Below, piece by piece: positions 32,934-46,085 of a DNA stretch of 64,000 bases (position 1 is its first letter; every line of letters begins with the position of its first letter). The notes under the pieces are model-generated. The model ran no database searches and was not told the origin of the DNA. It saw nothing but the letters and a program-made list of their open reading frames with translations. The stretch comes from Valencia hispanica (taxonomy: Eukaryota > Chordata > Actinopteri > Cyprinodontiformes > Valenciidae): NCBI GenBank assembly GCA_963556495.2, contig OY747707.1, forward strand, positions 5,515,001-5,579,000, read 5' to 3'. The translations under genes were made by a program, and so were the position numbers.

Positions 32934-34204
32934 ATAAGTACTTATAGTATGGAATAATTTAGCATGTAAAATGACGCACTGTCTGTATTAGCATGCACAG
33001 TAAACATCAACACGGAGCAATGAGAAACGCAGCTGAGGAGGAACAAGAGTAAGCAACTCTTGTGCACTTTTGTGACCATAACAGATTGAGATGTTCCCAA
33101 TGATTTAACGGAGAAGTAAAGTGTGCAGCGTAAACCTTTTTTTCTGAATCAATAGCTGCTGGAGGTTCATGAATAGTTGCTGCTGTCATTGTAACCTAGA
33201 GACAGTAACGACACACTGTGCGCCTATTCAAAGAAATGTTCACCACGTCCTCAACAGTGAAAACTCTTGTGAAAAATACAGACGTGAAACACAAGGCGAA
33301 CTTTGAAACGTGTCTGCGACTGTTTTCAGTGACGCGGCGGGCCGTCTGATACCAGAAGGCCAACACCGCAGAAGACCCAATCCTCTCCTCAAACTGACAT
33401 GGTACAGATACAGAACATTATGTCATGACTGATTCAGTTTCCTCTCTTTTTTGTAGTTTGATCGACTGTTTAAGATGTGGAGTTTGAGAGATAATTTCTT
33501 TACTATACAGCAGTATTAACCAATATAGATACCGTATATTTGTGGCTATTTACTGTAAAGAAGAAACTGTGATAACAGATGAACAGCAAATACATCTTTT
33601 ATTATTTATTGTTTTTATATATACATACACATGTTCTAGATATGTGCATTTTGTTTAAACCGATGATATTTCTGAGAAATACAGCAATCATTTGATCAAT
33701 GTTTTTATTAGTGGGATTTCGCTGTTTTGGTGACCTGAACTTCCTTTCAAGTCATTCAGAAGGCAGCAGAAAAATACTCTTCAATTTAATAGTTTGTTCA
33801 AACTTTTATGTGTGACCAGAGGCAGTTACATTTACTTGAGTAACGTTTACTCTTAGGAATGGACTTTAATGGACTTTTATTTCATCCTACTTTTAGTTGA
33901 GCTATATTATTTAAAGTATTTCCCTTCCTTCCGTTACATTTCTGGATACTTTTCTCTTTGGGATTATTTGGGCGTCCCTTATTTTTATTTCTAAAAGGTG
34001 GCCTCCCTAATTGATAGATATCTCTCAAGTCAGTAGTAGTTCAGCAGTGTTGATGTTCTATAAATTGGAAGTATATCAGTTTTGCTTTGTAGTTATGAAT
34101 ATTAAGTACATAACATAACATAACACATTCATTTAAGCTAACCAGCATCAGCATGTAAAGAACAGGATGCTGAACTGTTTTGTAAAACTTTGTTTTCCTC
34201 CAGT
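32934..34204. other. No gene recognised
   Basis: AT-rich; no supported exon or repeat. 'cagtgacgcggcgggccgtc' near 33330 is an isolated GC-rich spot. Confidence 0.3.
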
Positions 34205-34612
34205 TTACAACCAAAATGAAAAGAAAAAAGGACATTATGTCGTATTTCAGCCTTGAAAGATGGTCAGAACCAGACATGGAGAAGCTGCGTTCAGCTTCTA
34301 TGCTCCACATGTCTGGAACAAACTCCCAGAAAGACTCAGATCAGCTGAAACACTCAGTTTATTTAAAGACCCACCTGTTCTCAGCTACTTTTGATTAGGT
34401 TTTTATTCTAAGTATAATCTGCATCTGCACGGCTTCTTTTAAGATAGATTTTATTTTTATTTTTCGGTTCATTTTAAATCATTATTATTCATTATTCCTG
34501 TTCTTTTGCTTTTCCTGCACCCTGCTGTAATGCTTTTGATGTTTTAGGTTAAGCACTTTGAATTGTCATGTAACATGAATTGTGCTATACAAATAAACTT
34601 GCCTTGCCTTGA
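34205..34612 (+). mobile_element. L2-related LINE 3' end, other subfamily
   Basis: 'agaaccagacatggagaagc' and 'gttcagcttctatgctcc' match the L2 C-terminus ([14 protein letters not shown]) with frameshifts. The 3' UTR ends 'gtgctatacaaataaacttg' plus ccttgccttg. A diverged subfamily. Confidence 0.65.
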
Positions 34613-35265
34613 ATCTAAAGTCGACAATGAGTGTCAGACAAAGCTAGATGGTCCAGACAGGAAGTAACAAAAAAAAAAAAAAACCATAAAACTGCAGAAT
34701 ACACTTACTGTAGTCAAGATGGATACTGTGGCAAATTTTCTAGATGAGCTGTTAAAGTCAAGGTTGTTCTGCAGTGTTTTTGTTTTTTATTTAAAAAACA
34801 AAAACAAAACGTGTTTAGCATGTCAGTGCATTTATCTACTATGAAAAAGATAATTAACTGGATAATTATTTTTTGCAAATAGCTATATTTTTTAAACTTG
34901 ATGAAAATATATAAATCCAAAGCAACTGTAACTGAATTACTGCCATTATATGGCTGGAAATCAGCATTCAAATGTAAACACATGTCTTAAACACAGTTAT
35001 TGTTTTGTTATTTTCTAATGAATTTGCCTCTCCAAAAGGTCAGCTGGTCCCACCTTGCTATCAAAGCATGTTTAACATCCACTGTGCTTGTTTCAAAGCT
35101 TTTACACCGTTTTATTAAGCTGTCGGTACATTTAGAAATTTGTTCAGTTAATATCCTGTCCCAGAGAGATGCAGGATAAATGCTCCAAGCATTTATTTCT
35201 AGGCTGCACTATTGTTATTAAGGATTATGTTAAAAAGTAAGTAACACATAGTGAATTTATAGTTA
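34613..35265. other. No gene or repeat recognised
   Basis: AT-rich, with a short A-run near 34670-34682. Confidence 0.3.
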
Positions 35266-35560
35266 CAACAGGGGTCGCGTTAAGCAAATATTTTCTGTAT
35301 ATGACTGTTTCTTTTGTAAACGGTGACGGAAAAATCTGAAGGCCTTCGGTCATTTTGACAGATTAGTATTCACAATTAGAGAAATGTTCCCTGGTTTCAA
35401 AGCTTTGTCTGAAGTGGCGCTCGTAATTCCAGTTTCCAGTGTGGCAGCAGAGCGCGGATTCTAAGCAGGAGCGTTCAGGCCACAGCAGGTGAAATGTTCA
35501 TAAGTGATGCATGTAGTCTATTTATTTTACAATTTTAAAAATTGACAGGTGAAAATAGAT
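35266..35560 (+). pseudogene. hAT transposase C-terminal remnant
   Basis: Reads REMFPGFKALSEVALVIPVS then SVAAERGF and a stop: the hAT dimerisation pattern, better preserved than at 17515-18190, with the same upstream sequence ('caaatattttctgtatatga', 'cggtgacggaaaaa'). Confidence 0.6.
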
Positions 35561-35639
35561 TATGACCGGATTTCTTTTGTTGACCCCATCAATTAAAACG
35601 ACAGAGAACAAAAAATTGTAGTGCGACTTCTGGATCAGA

Positions 35640-35860
35640 TGAGATTTGTGGCCTTCATGCAGAATGTATGCGGAGGAACATTGCACATCACCAAAGACAC
35701 ACAGTCTCCACTGTAAAGCACGGTGGTGGCAGCTTCTCTTCAGCAAAGCTGGGGAAATTGATGGGAAGATGGATGGAGCTAAATCCTGGAAGAAAACTTG
35801 TTAGAGGCCGAAGAAGACGTGAGACTGGGGTGAAGGTTCACCTTCCAGCAGGACAACCAT
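35640..35860 (+). pseudogene. Tc1-like transposase remnant
   Basis: 'tccactgtaaagcacggtgg' with 'tggcagcttctcttcagc' fits STVKHGGGSF; 'ccttccagcaggacaacc' fits LQQDNxP. Frame broken, no termini. Confidence 0.5.
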
Positions 35861-35886
35861 CAGGATACAATTTCTTCTTCGTGTAA

Positions 35887-36870
35887 AAAAAAAAAGTCAT
35901 TCCTCTCCAGTGAGTGGTGCCTGCAAACTCTTGAACCTCATGGAAATCTGAAGGTTTCCTAAGAAAAAAGACTTTTACTAACTGGACTGTTATATAAAAG
36001 ATTTAAAATTGATTCTAACACAGAGAGTATTGTGAGCATGCCTGACCTACGGAGTGAGAAAAGAAAACATGCAGGAATAAAAATGAGCACAGATTATTGA
36101 AGATCTAACAACACTTTATCACAGAAATACAGAGTATTATTAGTTATTTGATTAAACAGTAAACACGACAGCTCTTTCAGCTCTCTAAGTCTCTGGGACA
36201 AAACATTTCCCAACCAGCCGGAGAGGTTCTGAGGCCTATCAGGTTACCTCCAACAGCTGAAATCGAGGAGGGGGGAGTGGCGAGTGTTGGGACACTAAAC
36301 AGCTGAAGGGACACGAAGAGCCCAAAGTTAAGGACATGACTAACAAGCACACAGCAGCCTTTCACAGTGAAAAATCACAGATCCACGTTTTACACCACGT
36401 AGCGCCAAACACGGCCAACATAATATCCGAAATGATGAAACCGTTTGTTTAACTGGTTTTAGTTTTGCAAGACAATTTTGCAGACATTTGTGAAGATGCC
36501 TTCAGCTCGGACTTCACGGCTTCTGCATTGCCAATGTGGAAGCGACCCAAAAGTTCTATTTCACAAAGGTAAAATCTGCTGCTTGAAGACACAGGCATTG
36601 TGCATTTAGAGGACGAGAAGTCCAGATTTAATTGCAACAGAGGAAAGAGCTGGTTTCCAAAGACCAGCACTGTTACCAACACACATTTAGGGCGACGTAC
36701 TTATTGTATCCTGACAGCTAGTGGTGAATGCCGGAGAAGAATCTGGAAAAAGCAACTTCAGTGACGACTTTACAAAAAGAGAGCAGGAAAATCACAGAGG
36801 GAGATTCAAGACTTGACTTAGACTTGAGTCTCATGAACAGCCTTCATGTCCTGAAATCAGGGGTCAAAAT
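35887..36870. other. No gene recognised
   Basis: No coding exon supported on either strand. Confidence 0.3.
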
Positions 36871-36879
36871 AGGACGGTA

Positions 36880-37618
36880 AGTTGGCCACCACCACCACCT
36901 GTGTGACGGCCAAGCCTGCTTTCCACCGGACAAGTACGCGCCGCGTAACATCTCCAAAGCGTGATACGCAGCTAATAGCCGCCGTTATATCAAAGGGGTT
37001 TGATTCCGTCGGTCGCGAAGCGACGCAAGTCGGACGAGTCCCAAAAGCGTTGTGTCACGGCGCTCTCCTAAATTTACGCGGCGGGTTTGTTATTTACACG
37101 CTACGCTTCTAAAATGCATCAAGCTCCCAGTCCCTTCTACGTCACAGAGAATATTAGTATTCATGGCAACGCCCGCCCACAGGAAGGCTGTATTGATTTT
37201 CCAGCCAGGAGTGAGCAGAGCACGTCTCCGTTAGCAACTGCACAACATGGCGGAACACAGGCTTGTGTTATTTGTTGAGATAACACATCAACGTTGCATT
37301 TTTTACCCAAGGAAGAAGAGCTGAGCAGGAAACTGTTGGTATTTATCTTTGGAACAACACCAGCAAAGTAACTTAAGTTAGTTATTTGTTCAACAACAAC
37401 CTCACAGTTGCATTGTTGTTAGCCAATCAGAGGAGAGATGTTTGTATATCATGAATATTAATGAGTAAGTCTTGGGATCCTGCCTCCCCCCCACCGACCA
37501 CTAAAACAGGGGCGAGACAGAATTTTTTACACACAAAACGACTCACAAGGCATTATTTCATAATAGAGACCACAGCTAATTTATTGAAAAAATGAGAGAA
37601 TGAGACCTTTAAAATGAA
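36880..37618. repeat. Probable DNA-transposon remnants
   Basis: Left 'aagcctgctttccaccggac' and right 'gaatgagacctttaa' look like ends of fish non-autonomous elements but do not match one another, so two broken elements may be joined. A CpG-rich left half (near 36930-37100) is unlike its surroundings. Confidence 0.35.
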
Positions 37619-38895
37619 CCCAGAATTAAACGACTCGAGGTCTGTTCGGAACAAGTGAATCATAACTTGGCTCTATCACGGTCAATGTAGCATAATTACA
37701 AAAACATTCTTAGTTTGTTGAAATAAAAGCACTTCCTGTTACATTTATTCAGAAATTGGACATTAACAGGTGTTGACTGCTAATAGTCTTTGAACATGAA
37801 CTAATATTTTAATATCGGATGGAATAAACACATTTTAAAAATATGTTTAATTTAATTACTTGTAGAAAGAATTGCTCAAATTAGAAAGACATTTTTTGTG
37901 TTTTAGACCGACTGGATGACAAGCATCTGATTAGAGAGGAGACATGTAAATATATATTCTTCATTTATGTCCCAACTCTCATCTGAGACCATGAAATAGA
38001 AGATGGAGCATGTCAAACTAATGGGAGCTCCCTGTCAGAGCAAAAGGAAATTAATAAATAATTCAGCCACATTGTCATGTTTGATGCTTAAAATGAGGAT
38101 CTAAATGCAGAAATCTGAGTTAGAGGAGAAGTATTTAATTACCAATAAAAGAAAGAACTTACAGAGTGTCACTAGTGTACAAGAAGTTAGAACATGGTTT
38201 AAAGAAGGAGAATGTAGACCGAGGATCCAGCGGAGAATAAAAGAAACCAGAGAGTTTAAATATACCGAGGTAGAAGGAGGAGTGACAATTAACGACAAAC
38301 GGGTGCAGGTGGGTGAGGGAGAGAGAGAGCAGGGGGAGATTGGAAATGATTAACAGCTTGGCAGGGAAGTAAAGTGGAAGAGAGGAAATAGAGGAGAGAA
38401 GCAAAGGTGTAAATAGAACATAGACGGAAAAAATCTTAGGTAAGGTAAGAAGGAAAACAGAAAAGAAAACACAATTATGAACCATAGGGAAAAAAATTAA
38501 ATCAAAGAACAATGATCCTAATGAGGAAAATAAAGTAAAGCAGAGCTAGGAGATGGGATAAAGAAATTACTAACAAAAGATCAACACAAAAAAATAAAAG
38601 TAGAAGTGTCTACAGAATCTAACATAGATAAGGAGTAACTGAAATAAGACCTAAGTAAATAAATAAGGAATGACCAGAAAACAAGAGAAACTCAAAGTAC
38701 AGACACCCGAGGGTAAAATGTAGTGGAAGGAAAAAACATACAAACACAAGTAGAAGGAAATTCAAATCACAAACACCTAATGATCCTAGCACTAAAATGA
38801 TAAGGTAAACTGAATAAGGAAATCAAATAACTGAAACCCAAAACACAAACACATAAGGATCCTCACAGAATTTGACTAAGTCACTCTAAAAACGT
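37619..38895. other. No gene recognised; purine-rich stretch
   Basis: 38200-38500 is strongly A/G-biased on the + strand, so the frames there are biased. No repeat copy seen elsewhere in the window. Confidence 0.3.
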
Positions 38896-39180
38896 TATTT
38901 TTTAACCATTCAAAGGACTCTGGTGTTCTTTAGATTATTGTTCTGATCCAAAGGTTTGAGCTTAAGGTCCTGAACTGATGGTCAGAGGTTCTTCTTCTGG
39001 ATTTTCTGCTAGAGAGCAGAATTTCTCCTGAAGCAGCCTCAAACCATCACACTTCCACCACACCATGCGCCACCATGTTTGACTTTCTTCTTTCTGAAAT
39101 GCTTTGTCTCCTTCATGATGTCAGACAGGCTCTCCTAAAATGATTTCTTGACTCTACAGGTCTTCTACAGGATTACGTCT
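38896..39180 (-). pseudogene. Tc1-like transposase remnant
   Basis: On the - strand 'gtcaaacatggtggcgcatg' and 'ggtggaagtgtgatggtttg' fit VKHGG...GSVMVW of Tc1 transposases. Broken. Confidence 0.45.
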
Positions 39181-41412
39181 TCACACAGGGCCATATCGGT
39201 TAGATTAGCTCTGTTCCTTTGATAAATGAAATCAGGATTTGTTTTAATCCCAGGGTCTGAAGGAAGCTAAAGTGACCTGCTGTGGACCGGCCACTTAAAC
39301 TATCTTTAGCCCCTGCTGGCAACTGAATGGAAGTGCACGACTTATCCGCTCTGCTGTCATCAAGGCGCACAGTATTTTTAGGGGGGACTGCAGCAGCTGC
39401 AAAAGCATTTAACAGTACTCCACGAACAATGACAGTGGCCGGAACGTATACGGAGACTGAAGGCCTGCTCTGAACTGGTTCCATAGAAACCCGGAAAGTT
39501 GGATTTTTTATTTGTCTTGTTGTCTTCAGTTCCCTCTGCCAGACAGAAAGTTGGGAGAGAATGTAATCGAGTCTGGATCCTTCAGGATAGCATGTATCTG
39601 AATCTGAAGTCAACTTGGGACACCGTTCAGCCTTCAGGAAACGCACGGCATTGCTCCCTGACTCGGACTACAGCCGCAGGCTCGGAATGCGTGTTGATGA
39701 TCGTTCCGGGCAACTGAAGCGAGGTAGGGCGTGTGAGGGGTGCCCAGCTTCAGGGGGGGATGGGGGGGGGGGCAGAGGTCATTCCAATTAAATAAGACAA
39801 GTAAACACAGAGGTTAATCTCATCTCTTTAAATTTCCACGGGGGATATTTAACACAGTTAAAGACAGTGCCATGTCTGAACTGTGGGAATGAAATACCTC
39901 TCAGTCACTCGAAATTCTGTTGGATGTTGAGGAAAACTGCTATTTCAGGAATTCCTCAGGATTTATGTCGTTGATGCATTACTTTGTCCTGAGACTATGT
40001 GCCTTTTATTGCATTTAGACTAAATATAAAAAAAATTAATGATACATAAATATATGAACAAATATGGCTCCAATTGGACAGATCACCTCATCGACCGGTG
40101 CAGGATTCCGTTTGCAGCATGTCGTTTGGAGCTGCTAGTTTTATGTTTTAAAAGGACCGTACCTTCCTCAGTGTGATCTAATTCAGGCCAAGAAGTGGGG
40201 GAGGTCATCATTTAGACATCTTTGGAGGAGTGCATGTGAACATACAGTGTTGTAGTAAAGCATATTTTCTGGTACTGGAGAGAATGCATACTCCTGAATC
40301 CCTGACGTTTCTGCATTATAGGTTCAGTTGAATCAGGATTGTCAAACTCAATGACAGAATGAGCCAAAACTTTAACAATTTCCTGATACACCTGGCTGAT
40401 TAGGAATAAAAGTCATCTTTCACTTTTACCATCATGCTTCTTCTACTTGATGGACTTTCTGTGGATGGAGCTGAAGATTAGACTGATGGGATAGACAGCC
40501 TTCCAGCTTCAAAGACTTGCTTGAAGCTCACTGCAAATGTAAATAGTCAAAGTTACTAGTGGAAACATGCTAAAAGCTTCCCAGTCACTCTGAGAAGCGT
40601 TTGATGGCTATACTGGTAATAAAGCATTAGAGCCATTTTGGCATGATGTATGAGAAAATACCTCCTTTTTTTTAAACTGATACCCCTTGGAGATTTTCTT
40701 ATAATCATCTGGGAGATGCCTCCATCATTTCTCTGTCATTGGAGCAAAGTGGAAAATTAAAGTCTTGTTCTCGTAGGAACAAAAAGAAACAACAAGGGGC
40801 AAGCATTTGTCGGCACCGTTGCAACAGGTTGGGGCATCATCATCAGGGATTAAGGGGGAAGCTGTTCAGGTGTCTGTAGTTCTCTAAACTCCATCTGGAT
40901 GATTCCAGGAGATCTCTCTCTATGTTTTGATTATCAAAGCCAGCACATTGCCATGTGAATACAAAAAAACAAAAAAACGTGCACTTTGGGGACAAAGCCC
41001 GGCTGACTGCTGAGCACTTCCACGAGGAACTGTAGTGGTGCTTCACGAAAGATTTGGTTTTTCTTTGAACACTATGCAGCTTACTGGTGGGTCATCAGTA
41101 AAAGGTATATCACATAATCTCATGGGCCGGATCTGACCTGCGGGACTTGGGTTCACATGTCTGAGCTGGATGCTGCAGGTTTTTACATTGTCCATTACGA
41201 TCCCCTTCTATTCAGTAGCTACTTTTATTCCCACCATGCCAGTTTGTGGCGTTTTAGAGCATCTTTGTTCAGTAGATCTCTTCATGTGTTGTGTGAAGGT
41301 CAGTAGTGCTCCTACAGAGATGAATGACTGCTCTCCTCTCAGCCTGAGAAGCCCTATTCGCAAAGCGTCTCCTTCAAATAGACAGGAAGACTTCGATTTA
41401 TAAGGTTCTGTT
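39181..41412. other. No gene recognised; Tc1-like scrap
   Basis: A 148-codon - strand frame (39200-39646) has no recognisable domain and I do not support it. 40380-40620 resembles 25278-25400 and is probably an old DNA-transposon scrap. G-run near 39760. Confidence 0.3.
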
Positions 41413-42234
41413 TTTAAAGTCACACAGTAAAAAATTATAGCAATAATTTAAGTTCTTGTCATAACATAAATAAATGGGGTTTATTTTCCAAAGTAAAATT
41501 TGTGCATCTAATTTATTTAATAACTTATTAATTAACTAAATACAGTATTTACTTTACAAATTAAATATTTAGCTAGCAAGCTAAACTGGCTAGCTAGATA
41601 TTTAGGATCAAACTAAACATTTACCTCAGAGCTAAATATTTAGCTAATATGCAAATGTACTTGCGGAAGTGGACTACCAAAATAAAAGCTGGGCGTCGCA
41701 AACCTCTTTATAAACTGCCTGCGACTAAATGTCACCTCTTAATCAGCGTTTCTTTTCCTCCCGACATGTCCAAAATTTCAGCTTAAACTGTAGGATGAGC
41801 TGTTTTAACGGCAGTACAAATGTTTACCGATGAATTTACAGCAACAGTGACGCACCAGCAGCAGGAGTTTATATAGAGGTTAGCAAGACCCAGCTTTTAT
41901 TTTGATTGTCCACTTCCACTTCTTGGCAAGCGAATTTGCATGTTAGATAAATAGTTAGCTCTGAGATAAATATTTACTTTGCAGCTGTATATTTGGCTTG
42001 CCAGTTTAGCTTGCTCGCTATACATTTAGCTTCAAACTAAATATTTATCTTGATAACAAAATAAAAAATACAAATTTTATTTGCTAAATATTTAGTTTGT
42101 AAACTGTGGCATTTATAAATGAATGAATAACATGGAAACAAATATGACTTTGAAATATGAACTCCCATGTTTTTCTCTTATGACAGGCTAAATAACCCAA
42201 ATTATTGCTGTCAATTTCTGACTGTAACTTTACA
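41413..42234. mobile_element. Foldback element with TAAATATTTAGCT boxes, copy A
   Basis: About 820 bp whose two halves are inverted copies. The ends carry 'aattatagcaataattta' (left) and, on the -, 'gacagcaataatttgggtta' (right). Inner arms carry 'aaaataaaagctgggcgtcg' (left) and, on the -, 'aaaataaaagctgggtcttg' (right). Between them are many AT boxes such as taaatatttagct, itself near-palindromic. No transposase. A second copy at 45435-51856 has the same ends and the opposite centre orientation. Confidence 0.7.
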
Positions 42235-42619
42235 AACGGCACCTCATATTGAGGCACTGATTAAAACCTGAACAAATTACTTTGGGGAATAGAGTTACAA
42301 CATCCCTGGTAGATTTTGGTCCATATCATCATAATAGCTGTAGGCCTAAACCATTGATAAAGATTTGTCGTTAGCTCGCCAGTTCGAGATCTGGTGAGCT
42401 GATTTTGCCTTTCTATCATCTGGAACTGCCCTGACCTCGGACAGTAACAAGGCATTATCCTCCACACAGCTGCCACTCAGTGGATGTTTTCTCTTTTTGG
42501 AGCATTCTCTGTAAACCTGAGAGACGTTTCGCATAAAACATTGGTAGATCCACAGTTTCTGAAAAACTGCAAGTCTTGCACCAACAACCATGTGATGTTC
42601 TTAGTTGCTTTCATCCACT
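42235..42619. other. No gene recognised
   Basis: Unique-looking sequence between the foldback element and a - strand LINE. Confidence 0.3.
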
Positions 42620-43530
42620 TTCTTTCTGTTTTGTTTTATTGGTTAATTTGAAAGGGGACAGTACAATTTCATACAAGACATGAACAAACACGGTTAAAAA
42701 AGCCAAAAGGCTATTTTTATCTGTAGTCCCTTGGCCAAGATATAAAAAGGCATTAAAAATAGATAACACCAATATAAATGACACTGTAAAATAGCTAAAG
42801 GCACACAGTACCTGTTACAATATTAAAACACACAGAAAACACTAGTACAAAAGGATACATTATCCAAATATACAATACAGCATAACATGCTCAGCTTTTT
42901 GAGCCGATTTTTCAATTATTTCGTGGAGGCCTTAGAAGTGGCGAGCTGTTAAACCTCTTCAGGCATTGAGTTCCATTCAGCGACGCCACTCACTGACCAG
43001 GCCGAGCGACTGAAAGCACTCCTGCGCAGAGGGATAACACAGTCGCCTCTTACAGAGCCTTGAGTGACGCACTGTTTCAGAGCTGTTTCTTTGGCTGACA
43101 CACTCTGCCAGTGGAGCTGGGGCTAAATCATGTGTTACTTTGTATATGAGACTCAGATCTGTAAATCTATGGAGACTGTCCCAGTTTAAAAGGCTATACT
43201 TTTTTAGAATTGTACAGTGATGATATTGCCTTGGTTTTTTCTCCATGACTTTAATGGCTTGTTTGTGTAATGTTTCCAAAGGTCTTTTGGCGCTCTCACT
43301 AGCCTGAGACCAACTTGTTAAGCAGTAGTTAAAGTGGCTGAGAATCATGGAATGTAGAAAAATTATTGCAGCCTCGGTTGACATTTCATTACGAATTGAG
43401 CTCAGTTTGATCCGCACTTTGAGCTTCAGCGAGTCATCTTCATCACATCTAACAAAGCCCATTGAGTTGCTGCCATGTGATTGGCTGTTCCACAACTTAA
43501 CGAGCGTACCTAATAAAGTGGCAAGTTAAG
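42620..43530 (-). pseudogene. LINE RT C-terminus and 3' UTR, clade uncertain
   Basis: A 172-codon - strand frame (42977-43495) reads ILSHFNYCLTSWSQA, then LETLHKQAIKVMEKKPR, YHHCTILKKYSLLNWDSL and LSLIYKVTHDLAPAPL. These are typical of the domain after the RT fingers and palm in CR1/L2/Rex1-group fish LINEs. The catalytic YADD part is absent. Sequence down to about 42620 would be its 3' UTR. 45775-46085 may hold a 3' piece of a related element. Confidence 0.6.
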
Positions 43531-43552
43531 GTTTATAATTCAAAACAAAGGA

Positions 43553-44770
43553 AAATGTTGGAAAGGCAATTTTATTTGTATAACACACTTTCAACAACAA
43601 GTTAATTCAAGGTGCTTTAGATGATTAAGGAGTAAAATAAAAACAGTAGTAAAACACAAAGCATATAAAGTAAAAACAGCAAAAAAGCAAGAGGCACACA
43701 TAAAACATATGATACATCTAAACAGGTACGTTTTTAGCCTTGATTTAAAAGAAATCAGTGTTTCAGCAGCTTTGCAGTTGTCTGGAAGTTTGTTCCAGAT
43801 TAGAGGAGCATAGAAACTAAAACCTACTTCTCCATGTTTGGTTCTGATTCTAGGGATGCTGAGTAGACTGGAATTAGAGGACCTGAGTGGTCTGGGGGGG
43901 AGTTGCTATAGTAACAGTAGATCATACATTGACGCTAGGCCATTCAATGATTTCTAAACTAGTTAAAGTATTTAGAAGTCTATTCTCTGAGCTACAGGGA
44001 GCCAGTGTAAGGACTTTAGAACTGGGGTGATCTGCTCTACTTTCCTGGTTCTAGTGAGGAACACGAGCAGCAGCGTTCTGGATCAGCTGGAGCTGTCTGA
44101 TTGACTTTTTAGGCAGACCTGTGAAAATGCTGTTGGAGTAATCAATCTGACTAAAGATAAACACATGGATGAGTTTTTCTTGGTCCTGTTGCGACATCAG
44201 TCGTTTAATCCTAGAAATGTTCTTCAGGTGATAGAAGGCTGACCTTGTTATTGCCTTTATGTGACCCTGGAGGTTCAGGTCTGAGTCCATTACTACACCT
44301 AGATTTCAGGCCTGATCAGTAGTTTCTAGCTGTATTAATTGAAGCTGTGTGCTGACTATTAATCGATCCTCTTTAGGTCCAAAAGTAATTACTTCAGTTT
44401 TGTTTCTATTCAGCTGGAGAAAGTTATGGCACATCCATCCATTGATTTGCTCGATGCATTTACTAAGGGTTTGGATGAGTTCAAAGTCACCTGGTGACAT
44501 TGTGATGTAGAGCTGAGTATCATCTGCATAGTTATGGTAGTTAATCTTATTGGTTGTTATTATCTGGGCGTGTAGGAGCATGTAGATATTAAATAAGAGG
44601 GGCCCCAGGATGGAGCCCTGGGGCACCCCACATGTGATTTCTGTTCTTTCTGATGAAAAATTTCCTATTGAAACAAAGAAGTCCCTGTTCTTTAGGTAAA
44701 TCTCGAACCAGCCAAGTACTGTACCAGAGAGTCCAAGCCAGTTCTCCAGTCGTTCCAATAGTAGTTCCAA
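43553..44770 (-). mobile_element. L2-clade LINE, copy d (5'-truncated)
   Basis: Reads, on the -, from [15 protein letters not shown] through [36 protein letters not shown] and [13 protein letters not shown] to the 3' UTR and tail ('ggcaattttatttgtataac' on +). Frames 44306-44770 and 44051-44290 are separated by a TGA after TTDQA, the same site as in copy b, so b and d share a recent parent or the stop belongs to the subfamily. RT motif A is cut off. Confidence 0.8.
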
Positions 44771-45434
44771 TGTAGAAATATTTGACTTACTAGTTTTCTA
44801 AATATTTATGTAAAAATCATACTTACAAATAGATATATATTTATTAGTGTGAAGAAAGAAGGGAACATAATCCAAAGAACAATTTTTATGACTAATGTAT
44901 TGGCATCAAACAATCAAATCTAACCCATCATCACAACCAGCAAGCCCATCTGCTTACAGTTACATGTAGCAATGGTGGGCATCGCATCAAGTTCTCAACT
45001 TTGGAGCAATCCCCCATAATTGGCATACACATGTGGTGACAATGGAAAGGTAAACTGCCTTTTAACAGAGTGGCCACCTAAGGCGACCTATTTGGCGATT
45101 GAGAAGACACAGCACACTGATCTAGGAATATTAGCTAGTAAGTTGCTGCTGAAGCTCTTTCAGTTGCTTTGTTCAGGAGAGGTGCGGGGTTAAACCAGAA
45201 CAGGAAGGTATTGGCAGCAATAGTTCAGCTGATGTCTCCCCTGATAAAGGTGCCACAGCTAAATAGTAACAGGGGGCCAGGTGTAACCTCTAAAAAGAGA
45301 AGAGATAATGCAGAGAGAGACCATTATGGTAAAGACAGCAATAACTGCACATAATGCAAAATTGGAGACACATTTTATCCAATTAGGATAGTAGGAAATT
45401 CCCACTGAAGGGAAGGATATGGTGGGTGCGTCTA
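44771..45434. other. No gene recognised
   Basis: AT-rich between L2 copy d and the foldback element. 'aaatatttgacttactag' near its start is reminiscent of foldback boxes but isolated. Confidence 0.3.
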
Positions 45435-45774
45435 GTAACGTTACACAGTCAAAAATTAACAGCAATAATTGGGGTTATTTAGCCTGTCATGAGAGAAAGA
45501 AATGGGGGTTCATTTTTAGTCATATTTGCGTCCATGTTATTTTTTTCATTTATAAATGTCACTAAATATTTTGATTCAAACTAAATATTTATCTTCTAAA
45601 AAATAAATATTTAGCTTATTAGCTAAATACTTAGTTTCAAAAATTTAAATTTAATTTGTCAACTAAATATTTAGACTCTGAAGTAAATATTTAGTTTGTT
45701 TACTGCTCGTTTGGCTTGCAAGCTAAATATTTAGCTCAAAAATTATATTTTTGTTTTTTTAATTTGAATTTTAT

Positions 45775-46085
45775 TTGAACTAGGACAATGGACATTTATC
45801 AACAAATAAGCAGAAAGCATCAATGTTACAAAGTTAACAGAATTAGCACAATAGCTAAATTTTATGCACTGTCTCAAGGCATGTACCACAGAAACACAAA
45901 ATACACATTACATCACACATCGTCAAACAACAGACATATTGCATGGAAAAACAAACATGTTGATGGCAAAATCTGAGGTGTTTTGATGCTATTATAGGGT
46001 CTTTGAAACATAGCCTACTGAACCTGCCAAACTGTGTGTCACCTGGTTGGCAGCCTTTGTAAATTTTAGTTTACAAACACCATTT
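45775..46085. mobile_element. Extra insertion in foldback copy B
   Basis: About 300 bp absent from copy A, starting near 'ttgaactaggacaatggaca'. It resembles LINE 3' UTR sequence such as that near 42650 ('gaaaggggacagtacaat'). Borders approximate. Confidence 0.35.

Noticed and set aside
36882..37112. CpG-rich patch that could be a promoter island for obsl1 or another gene.
   Set aside because: Its ends look like DNA-transposon termini, no exon follows, and obsl1 coding starts 15 kb away.
39200..39646. 148-codon - strand frame.
   Set aside because: No recognised domain, no convincing splice sites, and part of it lies in sequence that looks transposon-derived.
43347..43529. Frame antisense to the - strand LINE RT end.
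   Set aside because: A shadow of the LINE coding strand. Other short frames over L2 and L1 copies were dropped for the same reason.
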